Shown piece by piece: positions 14,387-21,843 of a DNA stretch of 31,697 nt. The translations under genes were made by a program, and so were the position numbers. Under the pieces are notes generated by a model. That model worked only from the letters and a program-made list of their open reading frames with translations, was not told where the DNA came from and did not search any database. The stretch is from an uncultured Oribacterium sp. (GTDB lineage Bacteria > Bacillota > Clostridia > Lachnospirales > Lachnospiraceae): the NCBI GenBank assembly GCA_902485915.1, contig CABTMH010000042.1:1-31697 (forward strand), in the 5' to 3' direction. Numbering within the stretch: position 1 is the first letter of the stretch; each line of letters starts with the position of its first letter.

Positions 14387-14731
14387 ATGAACAAATATGA
14401 GTTATGTGTTGTTCTGAGTGCGAAGCTCGAAGATGATGAAAGAGCAGCTGCAATCGAGAAGATTAAGGAGTATGTTACTCGTTTCGGTGGCGCTGTCGGA
14501 GAGAACATCCAGGAGTGGGGCAAGAAGAGACTTGCATATGAGATTCAGCATATGAAGGAAGGCTTCTACTATTTTATCCCATTCACAGGTGATTCCGAGA
14601 CTCCGAACGAGCTCGAGAGCCAGCTTCGTATTATGGAACCAGTTATCAGATATCTTGTTGTTAAGCCAGAAGCTGAGACTGAAGCACCAGTAGCTGAGGA
14701 AGCTGCTCCTGCAGAAGAGAAAGCTGAATAA
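14387..14731 (+). CDS. rpsF: Ribosomal protein S6
   Basis: Small-subunit ribosomal protein that pairs with S18 on the platform of the 30S subunit. The 114-residue sequence has the standard pattern MNKYELCVVLSAKLEDDE at the start, then IQEWGKKRLAYEI and GFYYFIPF, with the usual RNA-binding arginines and lysines. The last 20 residues are an Ala/Glu-rich tail, common in this family. AAGGAGG at 14371-14377 precedes the ATG. It is first in the rpsF-ssb-rpsR operon, conserved across Firmicutes. Confidence 0.98.
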   Translation: MNKYELCVVLSAKLEDDERAAAIEKIKEYVTRFGGAVGENIQEWGKKRLAYEIQHMKEGFYYFIPFTGDSETPNELESQLRIMEPVIRYLVVKPEAETEAPVAEEAAPAEEKAE

Positions 14732-14754
14732 GCAAGCGGAAAGCGAGAAAAACA

Positions 14755-15240
14755 ATGAACAAAGTTATCCTCATGGGTAGATTAACCAGAGATCCGGATA
14801 TCAGATACGCACAGAGTGAGAGCCAGATGGCGATCGCAAGATATACGCTTGCAGTGGATCGTCGTATGCGTCGCTCACAGGACGGCGCCAGCCAGGATCA
14901 GCAGACCGCAGACTTTATCGGATGCGTCGCATTCGGACGTTCTGCAGAGTTCGCTGAGAAGTACCTGCGTCAGGGCACCAAAATCGTGGTTGAGGGTAGA
15001 ATCCAGACCGGAAGCTACACGAACAAGGACGGCCAGAAGGTCTATACCACGGATGTCGTCGTAGAGAATCAGGAGTTTGCAGAGAGCAAGAACGCATCGG
15101 CTGGAAATGGTGGAAACTATTCCGCAAACCGCAGCTATGGACAGCAGTCACATGGCGGCCAGCAGAGCAGTGCTGCGATCGGTGATGGTTTTATGAATAT
15201 ACCTGATGGGGTAGAGGACGAGGGTCTCCCATTTAACTAA
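14755..15240 (+). CDS. ssb: Single-stranded DNA-binding protein
   Basis: Binds single-stranded DNA in replication, repair and recombination. The 161-residue protein has the OB-fold of SSB (about residues 1-110; MNKVILMGRLTRDPDIRY, FIGCVAFGRSAEFAEKYLRQG, VVEGRIQTGSY). A Gly/Ser/Gln-rich linker follows, and then the acidic C-terminal tip EGLPFN, which recruits partner proteins. It lies 23 bases after rpsF and 43 bases before rpsR. Confidence 0.98.
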   Translation: MNKVILMGRLTRDPDIRYAQSESQMAIARYTLAVDRRMRRSQDGASQDQQTADFIGCVAFGRSAEFAEKYLRQGTKIVVEGRIQTGSYTNKDGQKVYTTDVVVENQEFAESKNASAGNGGNYSANRSYGQQSHGGQQSSAAIGDGFMNIPDGVEDEGLPFN

Positions 15241-15283
15241 GGTGAGGACATGCCCTTGTGACATTTTACAAGGAGGATTAACC

Positions 15284-15547
15284 ATGGCATTTCAGAAGTC
15301 AGATAAGCCAGCTAGACCTAGAAGAGCCGGCGGCTTCCGCAGCAGACGTAAGGTTTGTGTATTCTGCAGCGAGAAGGCTAAGCCTATCGATTATAAGGAC
15401 GTTGCTACATTAAGAAAGTACATCTCTGAGAGAGGTAAGATTCTTCCTAGAAGAATCACTGGAACCTGCGCTAAGCACCAGAGAGCGATCACTCTTGCAG
15501 TTAAGAGAGCAAGACACGTAGCACTTCTTCCATACCAGGTAGATTAA
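15284..15547 (+). CDS. rpsR: Ribosomal protein S18
   Basis: The 87-residue protein has the S18 core KPIDYKDVATLRKYISERGKI and RRITGTCAKHQRAI. Cysteines at CVFC and CAKHQ form the zinc-type (C+) variant. AAGGAGG lies before the ATG at 15284, which fixes this start; an open frame extending upstream to 15242 is not translated, judging by length and the ribosome binding site. It closes the rpsF operon. Confidence 0.97.
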   Translation: MAFQKSDKPARPRRAGGFRSRRKVCVFCSEKAKPIDYKDVATLRKYISERGKILPRRITGTCAKHQRAITLAVKRARHVALLPYQVD

Positions 15548-15574
15548 TTTCAGCCTGACTGAAAAGAAGACGAG

Positions 15575-15607
15575 GCTGTACCGGAGTTTTCCGGTACAGC
15601 TTTTTTC
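15575..15607 (+). terminator. Terminator of the rpsF-ssb-rpsR operon
   Basis: A perfect 10-bp stem GCTGTACCGG/CCGGTACAGC with loop AGTTTT, followed by six T. Confidence 0.95.
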
Positions 15608-15620
15608 GTATACCGGTTTA

Positions 15621-15629
15621 TGCTATAAT
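15621..15629 (+). promoter_or_regulatory. Extended -10 promoter of gdpP
   Basis: TGCTATAAT, an extended -10 box with consensus TATAAT, lies 41 bases before the gdpP start. The -35 region falls in the T-tract of the preceding terminator. Confidence 0.65.
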
Positions 15630-15669
15630 CGTATCCGAATTGCTATGCCTTCGTTTCAGGGGAGAGCTT

Positions 15670-17706
15670 ATGATGAAGAAAAAATCACAAAGTGTCATCG
15701 ATATATATCTGGCCTGGCCACTTGCTATCGTCGCCATCCTGCTGCTCGGCGATGTCGTTCTCTGGCTGACGGAACCACGTGGTGCCTTGATCCTGCTGCC
15801 ATTTATTCTCATCGCCACTTCTTTTGCGCTACTGCTGTACTTTACACGTCAGTCGAAGCTGCAGGGCGCACTGCAGGCCTACGCCATCGGCGCCTGTGAG
15901 GTGCATACGACCATCTTCGATGAGATGCCGATGCCATACTGTATGGTCGATGAGCGTGGAAATGTCCTGTGGGCGAACCGCAGCTTTCGGGAAATCGCCG
16001 GGAATCGTCCGGATGCCCGGAATATCCTGCAGATGTTTCCGAATATCCATAAGGAGATGCTGGAGGAGGATGATGTCATCCTGGAGATCCACTCGGATTA
16101 TCAGGATCGAAAATATCTCATCGATCTGATGCGGACACCGGTTACGACAGAGGATGGCAGCGCGCCATCGCTGTATGCGCCGGATCTGAAAACCATCGCG
16201 GTTTACCTTCGGGATGAAACGGAAGAAACTGTACTTCGGACGCAGCTCAGTCAGGAACATATCGTCATCGGTCTCGTCTATATCGATAACTACGATGAGG
16301 TGCGCGAACAGATCGAGGAGGTTCGACGCTCACTGCTGACAGCGCTGATCGATCGAAAGATCAGCCACTATGTCTCGTCGGTGAATGGACTGATCTATAA
16401 ACTGGAGAAGGATAAATATGTTTTTATCCTGAAGGAGCAGTATTTCGACCGTATGCTTCAGGATCGATTCTCGATTCTCGAAGAGGTGAAAAATGTAAAC
16501 ATCGGCAATGAAATGGCCGTCACACTGAGCATCGGTATCGGCTATGGTGCCGACTCCTATCAGAAGAACTTCGAGTATGCACATACCTCCATCGATATGG
16601 CACTCGGTCGTGGTGGCGATCAGGCGGTCGTGAAGTCAAACGAAAATCTGACCTACTTCGGTGGGAAGACGCAGACGCAGGAGAAGGCGACCCGCGTGAA
16701 GGCGCGTGTGAAGGCACAGGCCTTCCAGGAGCTTCTGGAAACACGGGACCGCGTGCTCGTCATGGGCCATGCGAACAGCGATGTGGACTGCCTCGGTGCG
16801 TCCGCCGGTGTATATCGGATGGTGACGGAACTTGGAAAGCGCTGCTACATCGTCGAAAATACGGTGACGGCACCGATTCTGCCGCTGAAGGAGCGCTTCC
16901 TGCAGAGCGCAGACTATCCGGAGGATATGTTCATCACCGGTGCGCAGGCGCTGCAGATGGTGGATAACAGTACCGTGCTCGTGGTGGTCGACTGTAACCG
17001 TCCATCCATCATCGATGAACCGGAGCTGCTCCGGGCATGTAAGACGATCGTGGTCTTCGATCACCATCGTCAGAGCAGTGAGACGATTCATGGCGCGGTG
17101 CTCAGCTACTGTGAGCCGTATGCATCGAGTGCCTGCGAGATGATCGCCGAGATGATGCAGTACATCGCCGATGGAATCAAGGTCAAGGGACCAGAGGCAG
17201 ATGCGATGTATGGCGGTATCGTCATCGATTCACAGGAGTTTACGGTGCAGACCGGTGTACGAACCTTCGAGGCGGCGGCATATCTTCGCCGCTGTGGTGC
17301 GGATATCACACGTATTCGTAAGATCTTCCGTGAGAACTTCAAGGATTATCAGGCGAAGGCAGCGGCCATATCCAGTGCGGAGATCTACCGCGATGCGTAC
17401 GCCTTCAGTACGATCGACCCGAAGGGACTCGAGAGTCCGACGGTCGTGTGTGCACAGGCTGCGAATGAGCTGCTGAACATCCGCGGAATCAAGGCCAGCA
17501 TCGTACTGACACTGTATAATGATATCATCTATGTATCTGCGCGTTCCATCGATGAGATGAACGTACAGGTACTGATGGAAAAGCTCGGCGGCGGAGGACA
17601 TCGCACGATCGCCGGGGCACAGCTTCGCGAGGGCAGCTTGTCCGAGGCGATCGCCACGATCAAGCAGGCCATCGACGAGATGATTAAGGAAGGAGAGGCT
17701 TCATAA
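15670..17706 (+). CDS. gdpP: GdpP-like cyclic-di-AMP phosphodiesterase
   Basis: Membrane-bound DHH-family phosphodiesterase that lowers c-di-AMP. The 678-residue protein has two N-terminal membrane segments (about residues 12-58) and a PAS-like domain (about 80-165). A degenerate GGDEF domain (about 190-325, SIGIGYGADSYQKN) is followed by the DHH/DHHA1 part. The DHH motif is at residues 464-466 (DHHR), the first metal site reads GHANSDVDCLG (about 364-374), and GGGGHRTIAG lies near the end. The order matches Bacillus GdpP. AGGGGAG at 15658-15664 supports the ATG at 15670, with a second ATG immediately after. Its stop overlaps the rplI start by one base, the usual gdpP-rplI arrangement. Confidence 0.95.
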   Translation: MMKKKSQSVIDIYLAWPLAIVAILLLGDVVLWLTEPRGALILLPFILIATSFALLLYFTRQSKLQGALQAYAIGACEVHTTIFDEMPMPYCMVDERGNVLWANRSFREIAGNRPDARNILQMFPNIHKEMLEEDDVILEIHSDYQDRKYLIDLMRTPVTTEDGSAPSLYAPDLKTIAVYLRDETEETVLRTQLSQEHIVIGLVYIDNYDEVREQIEEVRRSLLTALIDRKISHYVSSVNGLIYKLEKDKYVFILKEQYFDRMLQDRFSILEEVKNVNIGNEMAVTLSIGIGYGADSYQKNFEYAHTSIDMALGRGGDQAVVKSNENLTYFGGKTQTQEKATRVKARVKAQAFQELLETRDRVLVMGHANSDVDCLGASAGVYRMVTELGKRCYIVENTVTAPILPLKERFLQSADYPEDMFITGAQALQMVDNSTVLVVVDCNRPSIIDEPELLRACKTIVVFDHHRQSSETIHGAVLSYCEPYASSACEMIAEMMQYIADGIKVKGPEADAMYGGIVIDSQEFTVQTGVRTFEAAAYLRRCGADITRIRKIFRENFKDYQAKAAAISSAEIYRDAYAFSTIDPKGLESPTVVCAQAANELLNIRGIKASIVLTLYNDIIYVSARSIDEMNVQVLMEKLGGGGHRTIAGAQLREGSLSEAIATIKQAIDEMIKEGEAS

Positions 17707-18152
17707 TGAAGGTTATTTTGTTAAAGGATGTAAAGTCACTGGGTAAAAAGGGTGAAATCGTAGAGGTATCCGAGGGCTACGGACGGAACTTTATTCTGCC
17801 GTCGAAGACAGGTGTCCTCGCAGATAATAAGAATCTGAACACACTGAAGCTTCAGAAGCAGAACGATGCGAAGATCGCAGCCGAGAAGCTTCAGGAGGCA
17901 CAGGAGCTGAAGGATAAGATCGAGGCGGTAAAGGTCACCATCCCGATCAAGTCCAGTAAGGACGGACGAACCTTCGGCTCTGTTTCCACGAAGGAAGTGC
18001 AGGAGGCGCTGAAGAAGCAGGCCGGCATCGAGGTCGATAAGAAGAAGCTTTCCTGCGATGTACCGATGAAGAATCTGGGCGGTTATAATGTAAACGTCAA
18101 GCTTCATAAGGACGTCACAGCGGTTCTTCATGTTTCTGTGATCAGCGCATAA
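17706..18152 (+). CDS. rplI: Ribosomal protein L9
   Basis: Large-subunit protein of 148 residues with the L9 N-terminal domain (MKVILLKDVKSLGKKG, then VSEGYGRNFILPS) and long connecting helix (about residues 41-75). The C-terminal domain has KSSKDGRTFGSVSTKEV. The start overlaps the gdpP stop in TAATG. Length and motifs are standard. Confidence 0.98.
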   Translation: MKVILLKDVKSLGKKGEIVEVSEGYGRNFILPSKTGVLADNKNLNTLKLQKQNDAKIAAEKLQEAQELKDKIEAVKVTIPIKSSKDGRTFGSVSTKEVQEALKKQAGIEVDKKKLSCDVPMKNLGGYNVNVKLHKDVTAVLHVSVISA

Positions 18153-18251
18153 GCGTGACAGCACAGTGACATATCCGATATCGATGTTCTGCATGGAGAG
18201 CCACAGGAACATACGATACGGTAGTTTCACACAGTACCACACAGGAGTAGT

Positions 18252-19610
18252 ATGGCAGAGAATAATGAAAACATTCTGACCAGGGTCGTTCCCCACAGTC
18301 AGGAAGCCGAGCAGAGTGTCATCGGCGCCATGCTCCGGGATAAGGATGCGGTCTCCACTGCCGCGGAGATGCTCCGCCCGGAGGACTTCTATCAGAAGCA
18401 GTACAGTCTCATGTTCGATGCGATGACCCAGCTCTATCAGAAGGATCAGCCGGTCGACCTCGTGACGCTGTCCGAGAAGCTGAAGGCGACGAGCAACATC
18501 CCGCCGGAGGTGTACGACATCGCGGTGATCCGTGATATCGTCATGTCGGTGCCGACGAGTGCCAATGTAAAATCCTACTGCACCATCGTGAAGGAGAAGT
18601 CGATTCTCCGCACGCTCATCCGGACGAACGAGGACATCGCAAACATGTGCTACAGTGGCACGGAGTCCGCGGATACGATCCTGAATGAGACGGAGCAGCG
18701 GATCTTCAAGCTCCTGGAAACCAGAAACACCGGCGACAGTGAGGATATCGCAACCGTCGCGATGAAGGTGCTCGAGAACATCCAGGAAGCAGCACAGAAC
18801 GGTGGACAGATCACCGGTATCCCGACGGGCTTCAAAGCGCTCGACTATAAGACCGCAGGACTTCAGCGCTCGGATCTCATCCTCGTAGCGGCTCGTCCGT
18901 CCATGGGTAAGACCGCCTTCGTCCTGAACATCCTCGATAACGTCGGCGTACGGCAGAAGAAGCCATGTATGATTTTCTCACTCGAGATGAGCCGGGAGCA
19001 GCTCGTCAACCGTATGCTTTCGATGGAGTCACTCGTCGATGCGGATAAGCTCCGTAAGGGTTCCCTCACCGATGAGGACTGGGGCGAGCTGATCAATGCT
19101 GTCGACCGTGTCGCAGATGCCAATATCACCATCGATGATACACCGGGTATTACGGTCGGAGAGCTCCGCTCCAAGTGTCGTAAGCAGAAGCTCGAAAAGG
19201 GACTCGACCTCGTCATTATCGACTACCTCCAGCTCATGTCCGGTGGCGGACGTGGCGGCGAGAGCCGTCAGCAGGAGATCTCGGAGATCTCCCGTTCCCT
19301 TAAGGCGGTCGCACGAGAGATGAAGTGTCCGGTCATCGCCCTTTCCCAGCTGTCGCGAGCGGTAGAGCAGCGTCCGGATCATCGTCCGATGCTGTCCGAT
19401 CTCCGAGAGTCCGGTGCGATCGAGCAGGATGCTGATATCGTGATGTTCCTGTATCGTGATGAGTACTATAATAAAGATACGGAGCATCCGCATGAGGCGG
19501 AGGTCATCATCGCGAAGCAGCGTAACGGTCCGATCGGTACCGTCATCCTCGGATGGCAGGCAGAGTATACACGATTCGTGAATGCCGCCCTCGATCGCGA
19601 CAGTCACTGA
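18252..19610 (+). CDS. dnaB: Replicative DNA helicase DnaB
   Basis: Hexameric helicase at the replication fork (called DnaC in Bacillus). The 452-residue protein has the N-terminal DnaB domain (about residues 15-115), the linker, and the RecA-like ATPase domain with Walker A ARPSMGKTAF (Lys220). Walker B is LDLVIIDYLQLM (about residues 319-330), followed by ALSQLSRAVEQRPDHRPMLS, and ESGAIEQDADIVMF lies near the end. AGGAG precedes the ATG at 18252. It is 99 bases downstream of rplI with no terminator seen, consistent with the conserved gdpP-rplI-dnaB operon. Confidence 0.98.
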   Translation: MAENNENILTRVVPHSQEAEQSVIGAMLRDKDAVSTAAEMLRPEDFYQKQYSLMFDAMTQLYQKDQPVDLVTLSEKLKATSNIPPEVYDIAVIRDIVMSVPTSANVKSYCTIVKEKSILRTLIRTNEDIANMCYSGTESADTILNETEQRIFKLLETRNTGDSEDIATVAMKVLENIQEAAQNGGQITGIPTGFKALDYKTAGLQRSDLILVAARPSMGKTAFVLNILDNVGVRQKKPCMIFSLEMSREQLVNRMLSMESLVDADKLRKGSLTDEDWGELINAVDRVADANITIDDTPGITVGELRSKCRKQKLEKGLDLVIIDYLQLMSGGGRGGESRQQEISEISRSLKAVAREMKCPVIALSQLSRAVEQRPDHRPMLSDLRESGAIEQDADIVMFLYRDEYYNKDTEHPHEAEVIIAKQRNGPIGTVILGWQAEYTRFVNAALDRDSH

Positions 19611-19635
19611 TCAGACGCAGGATGAGGATGTAAGA

Positions 19636-19721
19636 ACGTGCGGGTTCTGCAGATTTCACCAGAATCAGACGGAAATCTGCGGCTGCACGTAAAAGTTTTA
19701 TAAAATCTCATGCAGAGATTT
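19636..19721 (+). terminator. Hairpins after dnaB, possible terminator
   Basis: A two-part stem (ACGTGC 19636-19641 with GCACGT 19685-19690; inner GCAGATTT 19649-19656 with AAATCTGC 19673-19680) is followed by a second hairpin AAATCTC/GAGATTT (19703-19721). No clean T-run follows either, so the role in termination is uncertain. Confidence 0.4.
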
Positions 19722-19745
19722 GCATTTTATATCGCTTTCAGTTAC

Positions 19746-19781
19746 TATAATCTGAATAAAAATACCGGAGTCCTTCCGGTA
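19746..19781 (+). promoter_or_regulatory. mecA -10 box and 5' leader hairpin
   Basis: TATAAT at 19746-19751 would start transcription near 19758, directly before a perfect seven-bp hairpin TACCGGA/TCCGGTA (19763-19781, loop GTCCT). The hairpin sits next to the ribosome binding site GGAGG at 19787-19791, so it may stabilise the mRNA or tune translation. No clear -35 box. Confidence 0.5.
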
Positions 19782-19798
19782 GCGAAGGAGGCGCCATT

Positions 19799-20569
19799 AT
19801 GAAAATTGAACGAATTGATGACAACTCCATCAGATGCACACTGACGAGCCTGGATCTGAGCTCTCGTAACATCAATCTCCGTGATATGACCTATGGGTCA
19901 GAAGCCGCGAAGCGACTGTTCACCGAGATGATGCAGAAAGCACAGAACGAGGTCGGCTTCACCGCCGACAGCGGACCTCTGATGATCGAGGCCGTACCGC
20001 TTCAGGGTGGTTCGATTCAGCTCGTTATTTCAAAAGTAGATGATCCGGAAGAGCTCGACACACGCTTTTCGAAATTTACAGCGGCTGCCGCCGGCAGTCA
20101 GAGCGGCTGGATCTCCCAGCTCGCAAGTGAAATTCTCGAGGGTGCGCATGGACTCCTTCAGGAAATGAAGGATAAGGCATCGCAGCAGGCAGATACACTG
20201 GATGGTGGAAACACCGCGACGAGCGGATCAGACGGCCATGCGGAAGCAGATGCGGATCGTCACGAGGACGATACCGACGTTTATCGCATCTACGTCTTCC
20301 AGTCTCTGGATCGCGTTATCGATGCAGCGACCGCCATCGGTGACATCTATGATGGTCCGAATACCCTGTATAAGGACCCGCAGGACCATCACTTCTATCT
20401 CGTTCTTCATGCCGGAAAGGGTGGGGCCAATGCACTCAACCGTGCGTCTAATCTCCTCTCGGAGTATGGAAGCAAGTTGAAGGATAACGAGCTATACGAG
20501 GCATATTTCAGTGAGCACTATGAGCTCTTCCTGAAGGAAAATGCCCTGCAGAAGCTGAGAAGCATCTGA
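19799..20569 (+). CDS. mecA: MecA-like ClpCP adaptor protein
   Basis: Adaptor that delivers substrates to ClpC/ClpP; in Bacillus it controls competence by presenting ComK. The 256-residue protein has the typical N-terminal domain (MKIERIDDNSIRCTLTSLDL, about residues 1-85), an acidic variable linker with many Asp/His residues (about 125-160), and the ClpC-binding C-terminal domain (about 160-250). No ComK-like protein lies in this window, so the target here is unknown. GGAGG at 19787-19791 supports the start. Confidence 0.9.
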   Translation: MKIERIDDNSIRCTLTSLDLSSRNINLRDMTYGSEAAKRLFTEMMQKAQNEVGFTADSGPLMIEAVPLQGGSIQLVISKVDDPEELDTRFSKFTAAAAGSQSGWISQLASEILEGAHGLLQEMKDKASQQADTLDGGNTATSGSDGHAEADADRHEDDTDVYRIYVFQSLDRVIDAATAIGDIYDGPNTLYKDPQDHHFYLVLHAGKGGANALNRASNLLSEYGSKLKDNELYEAYFSEHYELFLKENALQKLRSI

Positions 20570-20624
20570 GGAAAGAAACATAGACAGGCTGCGGAACGCA
20601 GCCATGAAAGAGGAGAACACGATT

Positions 20625-20867
20625 ATGACGATTACGAAGGATATGCGCATCGGCGATCTGCTTCAGATGAATGAGATGATCGCTCCATTTCTGATGCAGA
20701 ACGGCATGGGCTGTGTATACTGCCCGTCATCCATGATGGAGTCACTGGAAGAGGCCTGCATGGTGCACGGCATCGACTGTGATATGCTGACGGCCGACCT
20801 CAACGATGTACTGCTCGAGTACGAAGAGGCACAGAAGGCACAGCAGACAGAGCAGCCGGAAGCATAA
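20625..20867 (+). CDS. DUF1858-domain protein
   Basis: The 80-residue protein matches DUF1858: TKDMRIGDLLQMNEMIAPFLMQNGMGCVYCPSS, then MESLEEACMVHGID. The CVYC pair could bind metal or form a disulfide. Similar domains occur near ScdA-type iron-sulfur repair proteins and hybrid-cluster proteins, so a link to redox or nitrosative stress is possible but not shown here. AGGAG at 20611-20615 favours the ATG at 20625 over the one at 20604. Confidence 0.85.
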   Translation: MTITKDMRIGDLLQMNEMIAPFLMQNGMGCVYCPSSMMESLEEACMVHGIDCDMLTADLNDVLLEYEEAQKAQQTEQPEA

Positions 20868-20886
20868 ATACAAACCAGAACACAAA

Positions 20887-20917
20887 AACAGGACGCCATG
20901 TGCGCCCTGTTTTTTTC
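20887..20917. terminator. Bidirectional terminator between mecA-DUF1858 and tetR
   Basis: A stem AACAGGACGC/GCGCCCTGTT (one mismatch, loop CATGT) has a T-run on the plus strand and an A-run on the left side, so it can end transcripts from both directions. Confidence 0.85.
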
Positions 20918-20950
20918 GTTACTTCGGATACGGCATCCTGCTTTCATATC

Positions 20951-21544
20951 TTATTTCGACTTCATCGAGAGTCCGCCGCTCAGCATATCGCCGGTGATGA
21001 TGGCGAGCTCGTGCGGGGTCTCCTTCATGTTGCTCGAGAACCAGTACTGCAGCAGACTGATCAGTCCGCCGACGATGAAAGCATAGTAGCTGTCGAACTG
21101 CTCCGGGCGCTGCTTCTTCGTGATGAAGGACCACTCATTCAGGCACTTCTCACGGACCAGCTCCTTCAGACTGTTCAGGAAACGGATATCTCCGTTTTCA
21201 CCGATCAGGATGCGGATGAAATCGCCGTTTTTCATACAGAGCGTATAGACACTCTCGAAGAAGCGGGTCGCGTCATCGGAAACACTCTTCTCATCAAATT
21301 CGTTCAGCGTTTCCTTAAAGTCCTCCAGGATATCATCCTCGGTCTTCTCCAGGAGATCGAAGACATCCTTATAGTGCAGATAGAAGGTGCCACGATTGAC
21401 ATCTGCGAGATCGGTGAGCTCTCGTACCGAGATATCCTTCACCTGCTTCACCAGCATCAGATTCGCCAGAGCACCCTTAAGTGCGGCTCTGGTCTTTCGG
21501 ATACGACGATCCGTCGTATCATTTTCTTTTATAGAACTTCCCAT
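20951..21544 (-). CDS. TetR-family transcriptional regulator
   Basis: The 197-residue protein has a TetR-type helix-turn-helix at about residues 38-60 (ISVRELTDLADVNRGTFYLHYKD), followed by an all-helical ligand-binding part. It reads away from the MMPL-type transporter gene and is probably its local repressor, as is common for TetR-transporter pairs. On the minus strand GGAGG lies eight bases before the ATG at 21544; an in-frame ATG at 21550 is only two bases from it, and a TTG at 21559 overlaps it. A palindrome at 21629-21642 in the divergent region is its most likely site. Confidence 0.88.
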   Translation of the reverse strand: MGSSIKENDTTDRRIRKTRAALKGALANLMLVKQVKDISVRELTDLADVNRGTFYLHYKDVFDLLEKTEDDILEDFKETLNEFDEKSVSDDATRFFESVYTLCMKNGDFIRILIGENGDIRFLNSLKELVREKCLNEWSFITKKQRPEQFDSYYAFIVGGLISLLQYWFSSNMKETPHELAIITGDMLSGGLSMKSK

Positions 21545-21628
21545 ATCCATATCCTCCAAAGGCCATCAGCGGCCTGAATATATAAAATTCGTGGCTTTTC
21601 GCACATGATAGACACATACTGCGAAAAT

Positions 21629-21642
21629 GTTTATTTATAAAC
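21629..21642. promoter_or_regulatory. Palindrome in tetR-mmpL intergenic region
   Basis: GTTTATTTATAAAC is a perfect 6+2+6 dyad between the two divergent genes. It is a reasonable TetR operator candidate. Confidence 0.45.
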
Positions 21643-21662
21643 CAAGCGACCCAAATTGACCA

Positions 21663-21691
21663 TTGATAAATTGCACGCTCGTCTATATAAT
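21663..21691 (+). promoter_or_regulatory. Sigma-A promoter of the MMPL operon
   Basis: TTGATA at 21663-21668 and TATAAT at 21686-21691 are separated by exactly 17 bases. This gives a leader of about 145 bases before the ATG at 21844. The leader is A-rich, and no riboswitch pattern was recognised in it. Confidence 0.7.
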
Positions 21692-21843
21692 GGACAGTAC
21701 CACAGAAATAGACATGTGTCAACAAATGAAACACAGGTTAATAAAGAACTTACATCAATTAAAGCACAAAATGTCGTAGATTCAGTGGCAGGACACACTA
21801 AAACTTGTTTTTTCATCGAAAAGACAGTGCAGGAGAGAGCAAC

